Shown: positions 23,261 through 32,513 of the stretch, piece by piece
Layout: each line of letters begins with the position of its first letter
Numbering within the stretch: position 1 is the stretch's first letter
From: Candidatus Gastranaerophilales bacterium
GTDB taxonomy: Bacteria; Cyanobacteriota; Vampirovibrionia; Gastranaerophilales; Gastranaerophilaceae
Assembly: GCA_944322855.1 (NCBI GenBank)
Contig: CALUQG010000001.1
Coordinates: 62,001 to 126,000, forward strand
Length of the DNA stretch: 64,000 nt
Reading direction: 5' to 3'
Position numbers and translations under genes: made by a program
The notes under the pieces: generated by a model
What the model was told of the DNA's origin: nothing
Database searches by the model: none
The model's input: only the letters and a program-made list of their open reading frames with translations

Positions 23261-26059
23261 TTATTTTATTTTTTTCAACGATGACAGGAAGTTAAAATTC
23301 TGTACATCACCATCAACTTTTGTTAAAAATACCTGACAGTCTTTTTCTTCTGCATCAATAGGAGGAAGTTGCTTAAGTTCTGCTGCATAATACAGGCTGT
23401 CATTCCTTCCGCTCAGGTTAACTCTGTTTGCGAGGCTGTTAAGTGAGATATTTCTCAAAAATCCTGCAAAACCTTTATTTTTGTTGCTGAACTTTGTATA
23501 AATTCTCAAGCTTGCATCACCTGTTGTAAGGTCATATCTTCCGATAATAAATGAGCTTAGCTGCTGTGCTGCAGATTTTATCATGATTTTTTCAACAACA
23601 TTATCTTTCAGCACAAGATCACCGTTAATTTTGTCAAAAGTGCCTTCAGGAACATTCACCAAATCAACAATTGTTGAAGGGCTAATCATAGCCATCGGAT
23701 TTCTGAACAGTGCAGCAAATTTCAGTGCATATTCAATCAAACCGACTTTCTGGATTGTTCCGTTGCTTACATCAAATCTTATACGTCCGTTTATTTTAAA
23801 GGAGTCATCAGTATTAAGCTCAATCAGACCCATTGCCTTTCCTGAAATTTCTCTTGGTAAAGCAAGAAGAGTTGTTGCAATAATATCCGAATTGATATCT
23901 TTTACACCGAGGCGGATATAATACTCGTGTTTCATCAAATCACATTTTACTTTCAGACTGGATATACCTTCTGCAAAGTCAAATCTGTTTGAATTAATTT
24001 GCAATACACCATTTTTGTCCAGTGTCAGATTAGCTTTTAGATTTCCGAATTTTATATCTTTATAAAATCCCTGAACAACCTCAAGGATACATCTTTCAAC
24101 AATCAACAGCCCTGTGTCAAATGTATAAGTATCATAGCTTGCTTCTTCGGCAGAAGCACTCACTAAAGTAGCTTCATCAACTTTTTCTGTTTCTTTTTTA
24201 ATATCAGAAACCTGCTGAGTGTTTTGTTTGTTCATTGACATCATCATTCTTTCAACATCAATATTGTCAACTTTAAGATGTATGTCTTTGATTACAACAG
24301 GGAACACTATGGCATTGTTGAGTTTACCGTCAAAATCATAGCTGGAACGTTTAAATTTGCCGTTTGAAGTAAGATGAATATAATTTTTGTCAGTAAAAAA
24401 TCTTCCTTCTGCAATATAAAGGCGCTGGCTCGGTATTCTGACTTTTTCCATTGCCAAATTACCTTCAAGTTTCGGGACTTTGCCTGTGTTAATAAACTGC
24501 AAATGACCGTATATCAATCCTTTTCTGAACATTTTTTGTCCGATAAGAACATTCAAAAATTCACTCGGAAGAGGATTTGGAATTTCAAATCCAAGATTGT
24601 GAAGCAGGAATTTCTGACAATCGTATTTTCCTGTTATAGTAACCAGCGGTTTTACATTTTTCGAATTTTTGTTTAATTCTTTTGCAATATAGTAATTGAT
24701 ATTCTTTATGTCAAGCATATTGCTTTCAAGATGCATGTCGGCTTTGAATGCTCTGTCGTATCCCACAGGGCTCAAAGATGCACCATCAATCAATATATCC
24801 TGCCCTTTCGGAACTTTTCCCATAATTGAAAAATCCATTTTGTTGTATATAGATTTAACAACCATTTTTGCACCACATGGGCCTGTCAAAGTTACAGGAT
24901 AACCTATAAGTTTTGAAAGATAGTTTTTGGTTAAATCGTTTGTTGCTTTACCGTTGATTTCTACATAGGTATCAACTGATTTTGTATAATCTTTTATTGT
25001 ACCGGTCATTGTTGCGACATTGGATTTTGAACTGCCGTACCAGCCGTTGAAATCTTTTAAAGTAATTGTATTTTTTGTAATATCAACAACTCCCTTTTCA
25101 AGATATACAGGCAGATTGTTGACAGGAATAACTTTTAGAGTTGATTTATTAACAAGAATTTTTCCTGTCATACCGTCATTCTTTAAATTGATTTTAAAAT
25201 TGAAACTTCCTTTTATATCTTTGAAAAATGAAAGCATTTCAGAACCGTTTGGAATAACAAGATTTGTATTTAAAAGATCAACAACATCTTTTACGTTGAA
25301 TTTATCTGAAAAAACGGTCAAATCAAATTTGTTATCTTCATCCGATGTTGCATTGATAAATACTTTAGATTTGTTTATACAAAGCGTACCCTTATCAATA
25401 AAGAGTTTTCTGTCTTTTATATAAACAGTATGGTTGTCATCAATTGCAAATTTTGTAACTTTGCCGTTTTGGGTTAAATCTGCAAATATATTAAAGACCA
25501 GATATTTTGGATTTCTTTTGCTGCTTATGCCTGTGTTTATTGCAGTAATTTTTAAATTAGTTTCTTTGTTTAAATCATAGATGATTATACATTTTTTGAC
25601 ATACATCAAAGAATCAAACCACATTATTTTCCAGTCAAATTCCGGCTGCTTTTCTTGTTTTTGCTGTTTTGGTGCAAGTGCCAGCAGTTTATTTACATCA
25701 GCATAAACATAATCAACACCGATTTTTTTCAAGATAATTCTTTTTTCTAAAATTCTTTTAAAAGAAATTTTTGTGTCAAGATTGTTTATATCAAGCAAAT
25801 GTTCTTTTTCTTTTGTAATAGAAAGTTTTGTCAATTTGAAAGAGATTTCCGGTGACAGTGCGGTTTTCAGCACAGGTTTTTCTATATCTACATTCACTTT
25901 AAGATTTTTTTCCGCAGCTTCTTCAACCATTGTTATAATTTTCTGGTTTGAAACAATTCCCGGTAATATTTTTGTATAGAACAAAAGTGGAAAAGCCGCA
26001 AAAAACACAATAAGTATACAAACTGTAGTAATTACAATATTTTTTGTTGAAAATTTCAT
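23261..26059 (-). CDS. AsmA-like inner-membrane protein
   Basis: 932 aa with one N-terminal membrane helix (about residues 8-29) and a very long, beta-rich periplasmic body. It has the alternating 'L.v..g..tl....v......f..s' style of AsmA/TamB/DUF3971 proteins. The closing part ('SGKAMGLIELNTDDSFKING' to 'GRYDLTTGDASLRIYTKF') resembles the AsmA-like C-terminal domain. Such proteins are bridge-like lipid transporters of diderms, so this gene is evidence for an outer membrane. An AGGAT ribosome site lies before the ATG. It is a single gene closed by the terminator at 23215-23252. Confidence 0.85.
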   Translation of the reverse strand: MKFSTKNIVITTVCILIVFFAAFPLLFYTKILPGIVSNQKIITMVEEAAEKNLKVNVDIEKPVLKTALSPEISFKLTKLSITKEKEHLLDINNLDTKISFKRILEKRIILKKIGVDYVYADVNKLLALAPKQQKQEKQPEFDWKIMWFDSLMYVKKCIIIYDLNKETNLKITAINTGISSKRNPKYLVFNIFADLTQNGKVTKFAIDDNHTVYIKDRKLFIDKGTLCINKSKVFINATSDEDNKFDLTVFSDKFNVKDVVDLLNTNLVIPNGSEMLSFFKDIKGSFNFKINLKNDGMTGKILVNKSTLKVIPVNNLPVYLEKGVVDITKNTITLKDFNGWYGSSKSNVATMTGTIKDYTKSVDTYVEINGKATNDLTKNYLSKLIGYPVTLTGPCGAKMVVKSIYNKMDFSIMGKVPKGQDILIDGASLSPVGYDRAFKADMHLESNMLDIKNINYYIAKELNKNSKNVKPLVTITGKYDCQKFLLHNLGFEIPNPLPSEFLNVLIGQKMFRKGLIYGHLQFINTGKVPKLEGNLAMEKVRIPSQRLYIAEGRFFTDKNYIHLTSNGKFKRSSYDFDGKLNNAIVFPVVIKDIHLKVDNIDVERMMMSMNKQNTQQVSDIKKETEKVDEATLVSASAEEASYDTYTFDTGLLIVERCILEVVQGFYKDIKFGNLKANLTLDKNGVLQINSNRFDFAEGISSLKVKCDLMKHEYYIRLGVKDINSDIIATTLLALPREISGKAMGLIELNTDDSFKINGRIRFDVSNGTIQKVGLIEYALKFAALFRNPMAMISPSTIVDLVNVPEGTFDKINGDLVLKDNVVEKIMIKSAAQQLSSFIIGRYDLTTGDASLRIYTKFSNKNKGFAGFLRNISLNSLANRVNLSGRNDSLYYAAELKQLPPIDAEEKDCQVFLTKVDGDVQNFNFLSSLKKIK

Positions 26060-26152
26060 AATTTATATCCTGAAATAAACTCGTAAATCTGATTTTATTT
26101 TATAAAGCCTTAAAAAAATTATAACATAATACATTTAACCCGACATTTATGT

Positions 26153-26158
26153 TATCAT
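26153..26158 (+). promoter_or_regulatory. TATCAT -10 element, probable leaderless start
   Basis: TATCAT exactly 6 bases before the ATG of the WG-repeat gene. Confidence 0.45.
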
Positions 26159-26164
26159 TTTTAT

Positions 26165-27070
26165 ATGAAAAAATTATTTGTATTACTGGGTTTATTTTTA
26201 ATATTACAAAATATTAGTGTAGCAGCAGAAGAAAAAACACCTGTTGCACACAAAATGTCTGATGTCGTTGTTTATAGCGACGAAGGTAATTTTGGTTTAA
26301 AAGACAAAGCAGGAAATATAGTTGTCGATGCAGATTACAAAAAATTAATCAGACTCGGAAATACATCCTGGATTATACAAAAGAAAAATCGTTTCGGAAT
26401 AATGGATTGTGACGGAAATTACCTTGTAAAACCAAAATACAGACATGTTGAAAGAGTTTTCGGTAAATATGCAAAACTTGGCAATGAAAATGACTACGGC
26501 CTATACGATGAAACCGGCAAAGCAATTATACCGCCTGAATTTAGTTCAATAGAACCTTTATTCGGGCAGATGTTTGTGACTTGCAAAAACTATAAATACG
26601 GAATAGTAAATGAAAAAGGCGAACAGCTTTTGGAAAATGAATTTGATGATCTTTATATGCCCAATCCTCACTCTCTGAGAGTAAGATATCAGGGTGAATG
26701 GTATCAGATTGAACAGGCAACATCACAGGATATAGAATTACCGGAAGGAGTGCAAAAAGTTACTATAAACAACAAAGAATTCAAAGTTACTCACCTTGTT
26801 GCAAATACAGGATATTTTTCAGGGTATTATACACTAACTGCAGCAGATTATATTTTGAAAATTCTTTCATCAATCTCGCCTGCATATGAACAAACTATTG
26901 ATGAATTGATGTTTTCTCAAGGTGCGGATGGTGTTTCTGCATTTGTAAAATTTGGCTGGATACCCAAATTCCCTGTTACATATATAAGAAAATACTATAA
27001 CAATTTTCGTGACCCAAACAGCGGCCCTCTGTCTGATTTGAGATATGATTTGAAACGCCAGATAAAATAA
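26165..27070 (+). CDS. Exported WG-repeat protein
   Basis: 301 aa. A signal peptide (residues 1-21) is followed by WG-type beta repeats: 'EGNFGLKDKAGNIVVDADYK', 'KNRFGIMDCDGNYLVKPKYR', 'ENDYGLYDETGKAIIPPEFS' and 'NYKYGIVNEKGEQLLENEFD'. These are four consecutive units of about 37 residues between 40 and 185. The rest (about 195-301) is a separate, unidentified domain. WG repeats probably form a propeller-like or solenoid binding surface. The ATG has no ribosome site but a TATCAT 6 bases upstream. Confidence 0.85.
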   Translation: MKKLFVLLGLFLILQNISVAAEEKTPVAHKMSDVVVYSDEGNFGLKDKAGNIVVDADYKKLIRLGNTSWIIQKKNRFGIMDCDGNYLVKPKYRHVERVFGKYAKLGNENDYGLYDETGKAIIPPEFSSIEPLFGQMFVTCKNYKYGIVNEKGEQLLENEFDDLYMPNPHSLRVRYQGEWYQIEQATSQDIELPEGVQKVTINNKEFKVTHLVANTGYFSGYYTLTAADYILKILSSISPAYEQTIDELMFSQGADGVSAFVKFGWIPKFPVTYIRKYYNNFRDPNSGPLSDLRYDLKRQIK

Positions 27071-27129
27071 TAGCAATTTTTTAGTTTCATCCGTTTTATA
27101 TATGAAGAATTATCTTTTAGTACAAAACA

Positions 27130-27810
27130 ATGAAACCAATAAACATTTTTTCTGTAGAAAACCGGTATAAAAAGAATTCTTTCAACTCGCAAACTGAAAA
27201 AGCAGTTGAAAATAAGACTCACGCTGCCCAAAAGAGTGTTCTCTCTCCTTTAGAAAAAGATACTGTGTCTTTTAAAAATACATTCTCACATACATATCCC
27301 GTTGCACAAATACAAAGTCACAAAGACATAGGCGGAACTATTGCTTTTGGTAAATATCCTGAAAATTATATAAAATTAATTAACAGAGAATTTGTTGAAT
27401 ATCAACCCGAAAGAATTGTTGTAAGAAACGGGAAAGAACGAATAATAAAAGCACGTCCTGCCCACTATGAAGAAACATTTGCGCTTCTTCCTCATTATCA
27501 TATAGACAAATTGTGGACAACCGGAAAAGGCAGCGGAACACTTGCTATACAAATGGTAGTAGAAAAAAGTCTCAAAGATAAAGAAACCTGCGGAAGAGTT
27601 ACTCTTGATGCTTCTTGTATTGACGGAAAAACATCACCGGCAGGTTTTTATTACAAACTCGGTTTTAGATTTTTGAATGAAATATCAAATCAAGAATGTG
27701 AAAGTTGGCTTAAAGCAGGCGGAAAAAGGGAAAATGCCCCCTTCATAACAGGGACTATGTATCTGCCTTCTGAAAATATTTTGCACTGTCTCAAATACGG
27801 TACAAAATAA
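27130..27810 (+). CDS. GNAT-like acetyltransferase-fold protein with disordered N terminus
   Basis: 226 aa. Residues 1-65 are polar and probably disordered. The rest resembles an N-acetyltransferase fold: 'GSGTLAIQMVVEKSLK' fits the acetyl-CoA pyrophosphate loop and helix, and 'GRVTLDAS' followed by 'SPAGFYYKLGFRF' fits the terminal beta-strand and 'FYxKxGF' motif. The acceptor is unknown. The gene lies between the WG-repeat gene and a repeat patch. It could be a secreted or peptide-modifying enzyme; this is not supported by context. Confidence 0.7.
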   Translation: MKPINIFSVENRYKKNSFNSQTEKAVENKTHAAQKSVLSPLEKDTVSFKNTFSHTYPVAQIQSHKDIGGTIAFGKYPENYIKLINREFVEYQPERIVVRNGKERIIKARPAHYEETFALLPHYHIDKLWTTGKGSGTLAIQMVVEKSLKDKETCGRVTLDASCIDGKTSPAGFYYKLGFRFLNEISNQECESWLKAGGKRENAPFITGTMYLPSENILHCLKYGTK

Positions 27811-28192
27811 TTTTTGAGCATAACAGTCCGTATGATGCGGTAAATTAAGGATTTACCGCATCATACTAGCTGAAACAAGCTCAGAATAACAAAAATTTTG
27901 GTTTGCTTTGTTTCCCACCGGAGAGGAAAATAATTAAGTCCGTAGGGTGGGCAAAACGGAGTGTGCCCACCAATTTATTCAAAACTTAAGTCGTAGGTTG
28001 GGCATACCCTGCCCAACAGCACCAACGGGGCATTGGTAAAGACAAGTTTGTTTTTTCCCTTACGGGTCAACCCTCACCTAACCTCTCCCATCGGAGAGGG
28101 ATAATAATTAAAACAATTAAAATAATTTCTATAGGCTCATCACTGACCATCACCTAAGTTTCACTGTAAAAACTGTTGATAATATAAAAAGA
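27811..28192. repeat. Intergenic patch of palindromic repeats
   Basis: 382 bases with no gene. It holds four repeat types. One is the 15-bp perfect hairpin at 27831-27865. The second is a GGTGGGCA/TGCCCACC hairpin (27946-27953 with 27964-27971). The third is a GTTGGGCA/TGCCCAAC hairpin (27997-28004 with 28010-28017). The fourth is two copies of a CGGAGAGG-(A/T)AATAATTAA unit near 27918 and 28093. The last two types recur at 51.1-52.1 kb. Confidence 0.7.
27831..27865. repeat. Perfect 15-bp stem-loop, same family as 17454-17489
   Basis: 27831-27845 pairs exactly with 27851-27865 around a 5-base loop. Located 21 bases after the GNAT-like stop. No T-run follows, so a pure terminator role is not certain. 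Confidence 0.75.
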
Positions 28193-28825
28193 TTATTCTC
28201 TTGCCAGATAGCTCAATGCTTCTTTCAAAATTTCTTCGGACGAATCTTTTTTAACAACAACTTTGCAGGCTGCTTTTATTGCATTTTTTGCTTCCTGTAT
28301 GGAATATCCCAAAGACAAAAGTACTGCTTGAGCTTCAGATAGAGCTTCATCAGGAATATCTTTTTCATCCGCAATATCAGATACATCAACCGGTGTTGCA
28401 TTCTGCCAGTTAATCAATTTGTCTTTTAGTTCAAGTATAATCTTTTGAGCGAGTTTCGGCCCGACACCTTTTGCTCTTGAAAGTTCTTTATAATCACCTC
28501 TAATAACCGCTGAAATCAAGTCATATCCTGAAAATTCATCCAGAAGCACAAGTGCAACTTTCATGCCGACACCTGAAACACTCAAAAGAATATTAAAAAT
28601 ATCTCTGTCTTCTCTGTTAAGAAAACCGCAAACAAGCATTGCATCTTCTCTATGGATAAGAGTTGTATAAACTTTGATTGAGCAGCCCTCTTCTCCTGCA
28701 AGCGCAACATTTCTTGATGTTGTATTAATCTGGTATCCGATGCCGTTATTTTCTACAACTATAGAGGCGCTTTTTGTATTTGAAGCAAGCTTGGAAATTA
28801 GAGTGCCTTTTATATAATCGTACAT
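28193..28825 (-). CDS. ruvA: Holliday junction branch-migration protein RuvA
   Basis: 210 aa. The tetrameric junction-binding subunit that loads RuvB. The OB-fold N terminus ('YDYIKGTLISK', 'VENNGIGYQI') is followed by two helix-hairpin-helix motifs ('VSGVGMKVALVLL' and 'AKGVGPKLAQKIILELKDKL') and a C-terminal RuvB-binding three-helix domain ('EAQAVLLSLGYSIQEAKNAI'). The start lies inside the end of bioB (16-base overlap), so the two are cotranscribed. RuvB is not in the window. Confidence 0.96.
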   Translation of the reverse strand: MYDYIKGTLISKLASNTKSASIVVENNGIGYQINTTSRNVALAGEEGCSIKVYTTLIHREDAMLVCGFLNREDRDIFNILLSVSGVGMKVALVLLDEFSGYDLISAVIRGDYKELSRAKGVGPKLAQKIILELKDKLINWQNATPVDVSDIADEKDIPDEALSEAQAVLLSLGYSIQEAKNAIKAACKVVVKKDSSEEILKEALSYLARE

Positions 28826-29727
28826 AAAACTTTTTTCCCTATATTTTTTACCATATCAATATCTTCTTGAGGATTTCGACCTGTTTTTGTAAGATAATTC
28901 CCTATCATTATACCTTCAACACAGGAATTCAATGCCAGCTTTTGGCTTTCAATACTCAGCCGCATTCTCCCTCCGCAAAAACGAAGTACGGAATTTGGAT
29001 TAGCTATTTTTAGTATTGCAAGAGTTCTCAAAATATTTTCTTCATCTATTTTGTCATAATAATTTTCAAAAGGTGTATTTTCCACCGGCATTAGAATATT
29101 TACAGGAATAGAATCCGGCTGAATTTCTGCCAGAGTCAAAGCCATTTCGACACGCTGTTCAACACTCTCTCCCATGCCGAGAATAACTCCGCAGCATAGC
29201 TCCATACCATATTTTTTCACAAGCCTGCAGGTCTCAATTCTTTCCTGGAATTTATGTGTTGAGCAGACTTCGGGATAGTAAGATGCTGCGGTATTAATGT
29301 TATGATGAAAACGTTTTAAACCTGCTTTTGCAAGTTTTTGTGCCTGATATTCATTTAAAATCCCGATAGATGCACAACTGTTTAGATTTTCAATTTTATT
29401 CAGTTCCCTGATTAAATCAAGAATTTTTTCAAAATCACTTTCGTCAGGTGTTTTGCCTGATGTGACAATCGAAAAATAATTTGCACCGTTTTGTTTTGCA
29501 TCGTACGCAGCTTTTTTCACAGTTTCACAATCAACCAGCGGAAAAGAATTTATGTCAGTATTGTAATGTGAACTTTGTGCGCAGTATTTGCAGTTCTGTG
29601 AACATTTGCCGTTTCTTGCATTAATAATTGAGCAGAATTCTATATTCGGGCTTATGTAATTCGATGCTGTTTTTAGAAGTTCATCGAGATTTGTGTTGTA
29701 TAAATTTAATAATTCGTTCTTATCCAT
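28810..29727 (-). CDS. bioB: Biotin synthase
   Basis: 305 aa from the ATG at 29727. A radical SAM enzyme that inserts sulfur into dethiobiotin. 'CSQNCKYCAQSSHYNTD' holds the 4Fe-4S cysteines, and 'YFSIVTSGKTP', 'CCGVILGMGES' and 'NSVLRFCGGRMRLS' (with the Arg that bridges the 2Fe-2S cluster) are conserved. An ATG six codons earlier is in frame, but a TATCAT hexamer sits 6 bases before 29727. No other bio gene is adjacent; the biotin ligase is 28 kb away. Confidence 0.95.
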   Translation of the reverse strand: MDKNELLNLYNTNLDELLKTASNYISPNIEFCSIINARNGKCSQNCKYCAQSSHYNTDINSFPLVDCETVKKAAYDAKQNGANYFSIVTSGKTPDESDFEKILDLIRELNKIENLNSCASIGILNEYQAQKLAKAGLKRFHHNINTAASYYPEVCSTHKFQERIETCRLVKKYGMELCCGVILGMGESVEQRVEMALTLAEIQPDSIPVNILMPVENTPFENYYDKIDEENILRTLAILKIANPNSVLRFCGGRMRLSIESQKLALNSCVEGIMIGNYLTKTGRNPQEDIDMVKNIGKKVLCTII

Positions 29728-29733
29728 ACATTT

Positions 29734-29739
29734 ATGATA
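29734..29739 (-). promoter_or_regulatory. TATCAT -10 element of bioB-ruvA
   Basis: TATCAT on the minus strand 6 bases before the bioB ATG, in the 35-base gap after murT. Confidence 0.45.
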
Positions 29740-29762
29740 TAACAATCCAAAAACTTCATAAA

Positions 29763-31121
29763 CTACATATCTAAAAATTTTTTCATCTCTAAAAGAGCTG
29801 TATATGTAGGCATAACAAGGAGCTGTTCTTCCGGATTTATTGAATTTAGTGAATGATAAAAAGCTTCTTTAATGTTAGTTTTTACCTCAATTTTTGATGT
29901 ATCAAATCCTGCATATTTCAGCCTGACAGCCATATCATAAGCTCTTGTTCCGCTTACGGTAATTTGTCTTGGAAAATCTTTTAAAAGTTCAAAATCCGTA
30001 TCCCAAAGCCATGAAACGTCTCTGCCGTCAGCATAGTTGTCGTTAATAATTATCAAAAGTTTTTTTGAAGTATTTTGATTAACCGTTCTCAAAACCTCAG
30101 AAGCTCCTGTAGGATTTTTTATAAGCTGCACTAAAACATTTCTGTCTTTTACTGAAAGTTTTTGAGCTCTTCCAAAAACGGATTTGTAGCTGTTCAGAGC
30201 TTTTTGGATTGTTTCCGGTTCTATACCAATTTCAAGAGCAGCACTGATTGCGCCGAGTGCATTGTATGCGTTATACAACCCTACAAGATTTGTTTTAAAA
30301 TACAATTCCGTTTCTAGCCCTTCAGGTTTGTATTTTAGATATATTTCACTGTAGTCATCATATATTACGGCATAGCCTTTGTAGTCCAAATCATGTCTGT
30401 GTCTGCCGCATGTGGGGCAGTAATATTTTCCAATATGAGCATAATAACGTTTTTCATAAGCCAAATCTGATTTACATGTGCAAGATACTGCCTCAGCAGG
30501 TGCAAGTGATTCTTGAAAAGATGTTTTATATGTTATTTCATCAAAACCGTAAAAAATTCTTTTGTTTTTCAAACCTATTTCAAAAAGCATCGGGTCATCT
30601 GCGTTTACAAAGATTTTTAGATTTTTATTTTTGTCAATTGCTTCTTGTATTTTTTTTGCGGTAGTATCAAGTTCACCATATCTGTCCAGTTGATCTCTGA
30701 AAAGGTTTGTCAACAACAGATAATCAGAATTTATAAAATTATAAAGCTTTGTCAAATATGCTTCATCGGATTCCAGTACCGCATAATCAAACTTTGAAAA
30801 CGGTTTGTAATTAACAGCAAGAGAGCTTGCAATGCCGGAGAGCATGTTCGCTCCTTTTTCATTATGCAAAACAGAAGCTTCAGATGTTTTTAGTATATGA
30901 GCAAGAAGGCCGGCAGTTGTTGTCTTTCCGTTTGTTCCTGTAATTGTAATTATGTTTTTTTGACAGTATTTTGACAAAAATGACAAAAAGTTTTTTGAAA
31001 TTTTTAACGCCATAAGACCCGGAAGAGATGTTCCTGAGCTTTTCATCAAATGCAGTCCGTAATTTACAAACTTTGCAGCAAAAAGTGCTGTATAAAAACT
31101 AATTTTATCCGACATTTTCAT
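29763..31121 (-). CDS. murT: Lipid II isoglutaminyl synthase, MurT subunit
   Basis: 452 aa Mur-ligase family protein of the MurT type. It has the ATP loop 'ITGTNGKTTTAGLL' (about 59-72), the catalytic 'ESDEAYL' and a four-Cys ribbon inserted in the middle ('CTCK' and 'YCPTCGRH'), which is diagnostic of MurT. The C-terminal DUF1727 domain follows ('NPTGASEVLRTV'). MurT works with the glutamine amidotransferase GatD to amidate the D-Glu of lipid II. No gatD is next to it here, which is unusual. TATAAT lies 7 bases before the ATG. Confidence 0.92.
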   Translation of the reverse strand: MKMSDKISFYTALFAAKFVNYGLHLMKSSGTSLPGLMALKISKNFLSFLSKYCQKNIITITGTNGKTTTAGLLAHILKTSEASVLHNEKGANMLSGIASSLAVNYKPFSKFDYAVLESDEAYLTKLYNFINSDYLLLTNLFRDQLDRYGELDTTAKKIQEAIDKNKNLKIFVNADDPMLFEIGLKNKRIFYGFDEITYKTSFQESLAPAEAVSCTCKSDLAYEKRYYAHIGKYYCPTCGRHRHDLDYKGYAVIYDDYSEIYLKYKPEGLETELYFKTNLVGLYNAYNALGAISAALEIGIEPETIQKALNSYKSVFGRAQKLSVKDRNVLVQLIKNPTGASEVLRTVNQNTSKKLLIIINDNYADGRDVSWLWDTDFELLKDFPRQITVSGTRAYDMAVRLKYAGFDTSKIEVKTNIKEAFYHSLNSINPEEQLLVMPTYTALLEMKKFLDM

Positions 31122-31128
31122 ATTGAAT

Positions 31129-31134
31129 ATTATA
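31129..31134 (-). promoter_or_regulatory. TATAAT -10 element of murT
   Basis: TATAAT on the minus strand 7 bases before the murT ATG, in the 42-base divergent gap to folC. Confidence 0.5.
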
Positions 31135-31163
31135 TCGTAAAATTATTCTGAGGTCTTAAAAAC

Positions 31164-32441
31164 ATGTCAAAAAATTACGAAAAAGCTATAGAATTAATTA
31201 CATCCAGAGAAAAATTTCACATATGTCTGGGTCTGGATAGAATTTCTAAAATACTCGGACTGCTTGGCAATCCTCAGGATAAATTGAACATAATCCATGT
31301 TGCAGGAACCAACGGCAAAGGCTCAACCTGCGCAATACTTGCGAAAATACTTTCCTGCGCCGGATACAAAACAGGGCTTTACACAAGTCCTCACATACTT
31401 GATTACACTGAGCGGATAAAAATAAATCAGTCGGATATTCTAAAAGATGATTTTGCAGATTTAATTTTTGAAATCTCTGATTTAGCTAAAAAAAATGATA
31501 TCTATCTGACAGAATTTGAACTTTTAACTGCTGCTGCATACAAATATTTTTCCGACAAGGAAACAGATATATGCGTGGTTGAAACAGGGCTTGGCGGAAG
31601 ATTTGATGCGACAAATGCTATTGATAAAAACCTCCTTTCCATAATAACTTCCATAAGTCTTGACCATACAGACAGGCTCGGAAATACAATTGAAAAAATT
31701 GCGTTTGAAAAAGCCGGTATCATAAAAACCGGATATCCTGTTTTAATTTCTAAAAAGAACAATGGCTTTGAAACAGTATACAAAATTGCACAAGAAAAAA
31801 ACAGCAAAATTATTACCCCTGAAAAAGAAACAGCTTTATGCTTTGAAAACGGAATTAATTATGCTTTATACAACAATAAAAAATATGAATTTAATATGCT
31901 AGGATTGTGGCAAAAAGAAAATCTTGAGCTAGCTCTGGCAGCTATTGAATATTTGAACAATACAGGATATGAAATAGATGAAAAATCAATTGAAAAAGCG
32001 CTCAAAAACGTAGTCTGGATGTGCAGAATGCAATATAATCCAAAATACTGCGTTCTTATTGACGGTACACACAATCCAGATGGAGCAAGAGTTCTGAGAG
32101 AGAGCATTGATTACTATTTTCCTGAAAAAGAGCGTATCTGGATTTACGGTTCTTTGAAAACAAAAAATTATGCAAAAGTCATGGAAACTCTTTTTAGAAA
32201 AAATGATGAAATATATTTTTACGATTTTGAATATCCCAACAGTGTAAGTTTCGATGAATTGAAAAAACTTGTTCCTGACGGTGTAAGAATAAATCAAAAA
32301 GAACTTGAGTATTTGATTGAAGAAAACAGGACAAAGCTTGTTATTATATCCGGTTCATTTTATATGATAGGTTCAATTTTATCTGCAGGAAAATCAAGCG
32401 GCTTTTTAAAAAATATTGCCGAGTTGGTTAATATCATATAA
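31164..32441 (+). CDS. folC: Dihydrofolate synthase / folylpolyglutamate synthase
   Basis: 425 aa. It joins glutamate to dihydropteroate and extends the polyglutamate tail of folates. 'HVAGTNGKGSTCAILAKIL' is the ATP loop, 'YTSPHILDYTERIKIN' the folate-binding strand, and 'VVETGLGGRFDATNAI' and 'DHTDRLGNTIEKIAFEKAGI' the Mur-ligase core. 'LIDGTHNPDGARVL' is the C-terminal signature. A GAGGTC ribosome site precedes the ATG. Divergent from murT, a structural relative. Confidence 0.95.
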   Translation: MSKNYEKAIELITSREKFHICLGLDRISKILGLLGNPQDKLNIIHVAGTNGKGSTCAILAKILSCAGYKTGLYTSPHILDYTERIKINQSDILKDDFADLIFEISDLAKKNDIYLTEFELLTAAAYKYFSDKETDICVVETGLGGRFDATNAIDKNLLSIITSISLDHTDRLGNTIEKIAFEKAGIIKTGYPVLISKKNNGFETVYKIAQEKNSKIITPEKETALCFENGINYALYNNKKYEFNMLGLWQKENLELALAAIEYLNNTGYEIDEKSIEKALKNVVWMCRMQYNPKYCVLIDGTHNPDGARVLRESIDYYFPEKERIWIYGSLKTKNYAKVMETLFRKNDEIYFYDFEYPNSVSFDELKKLVPDGVRINQKELEYLIEENRTKLVIISGSFYMIGSILSAGKSSGFLKNIAELVNII

Positions 32442-32513
32442 AAATTCAGCCGTCCATAATTACACATGAAAATAAATTTTATTTACCCCATATAGAAAGG
32501 AAAAGGTTATTTC

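Noticed and set aside
27811-28192. Repeated palindromes as a possible CRISPR array
   Set aside because: The units differ, are not evenly spaced, and have no unique spacers of constant length; no cas gene is near. The same holds for 51.1-52.1 kb.
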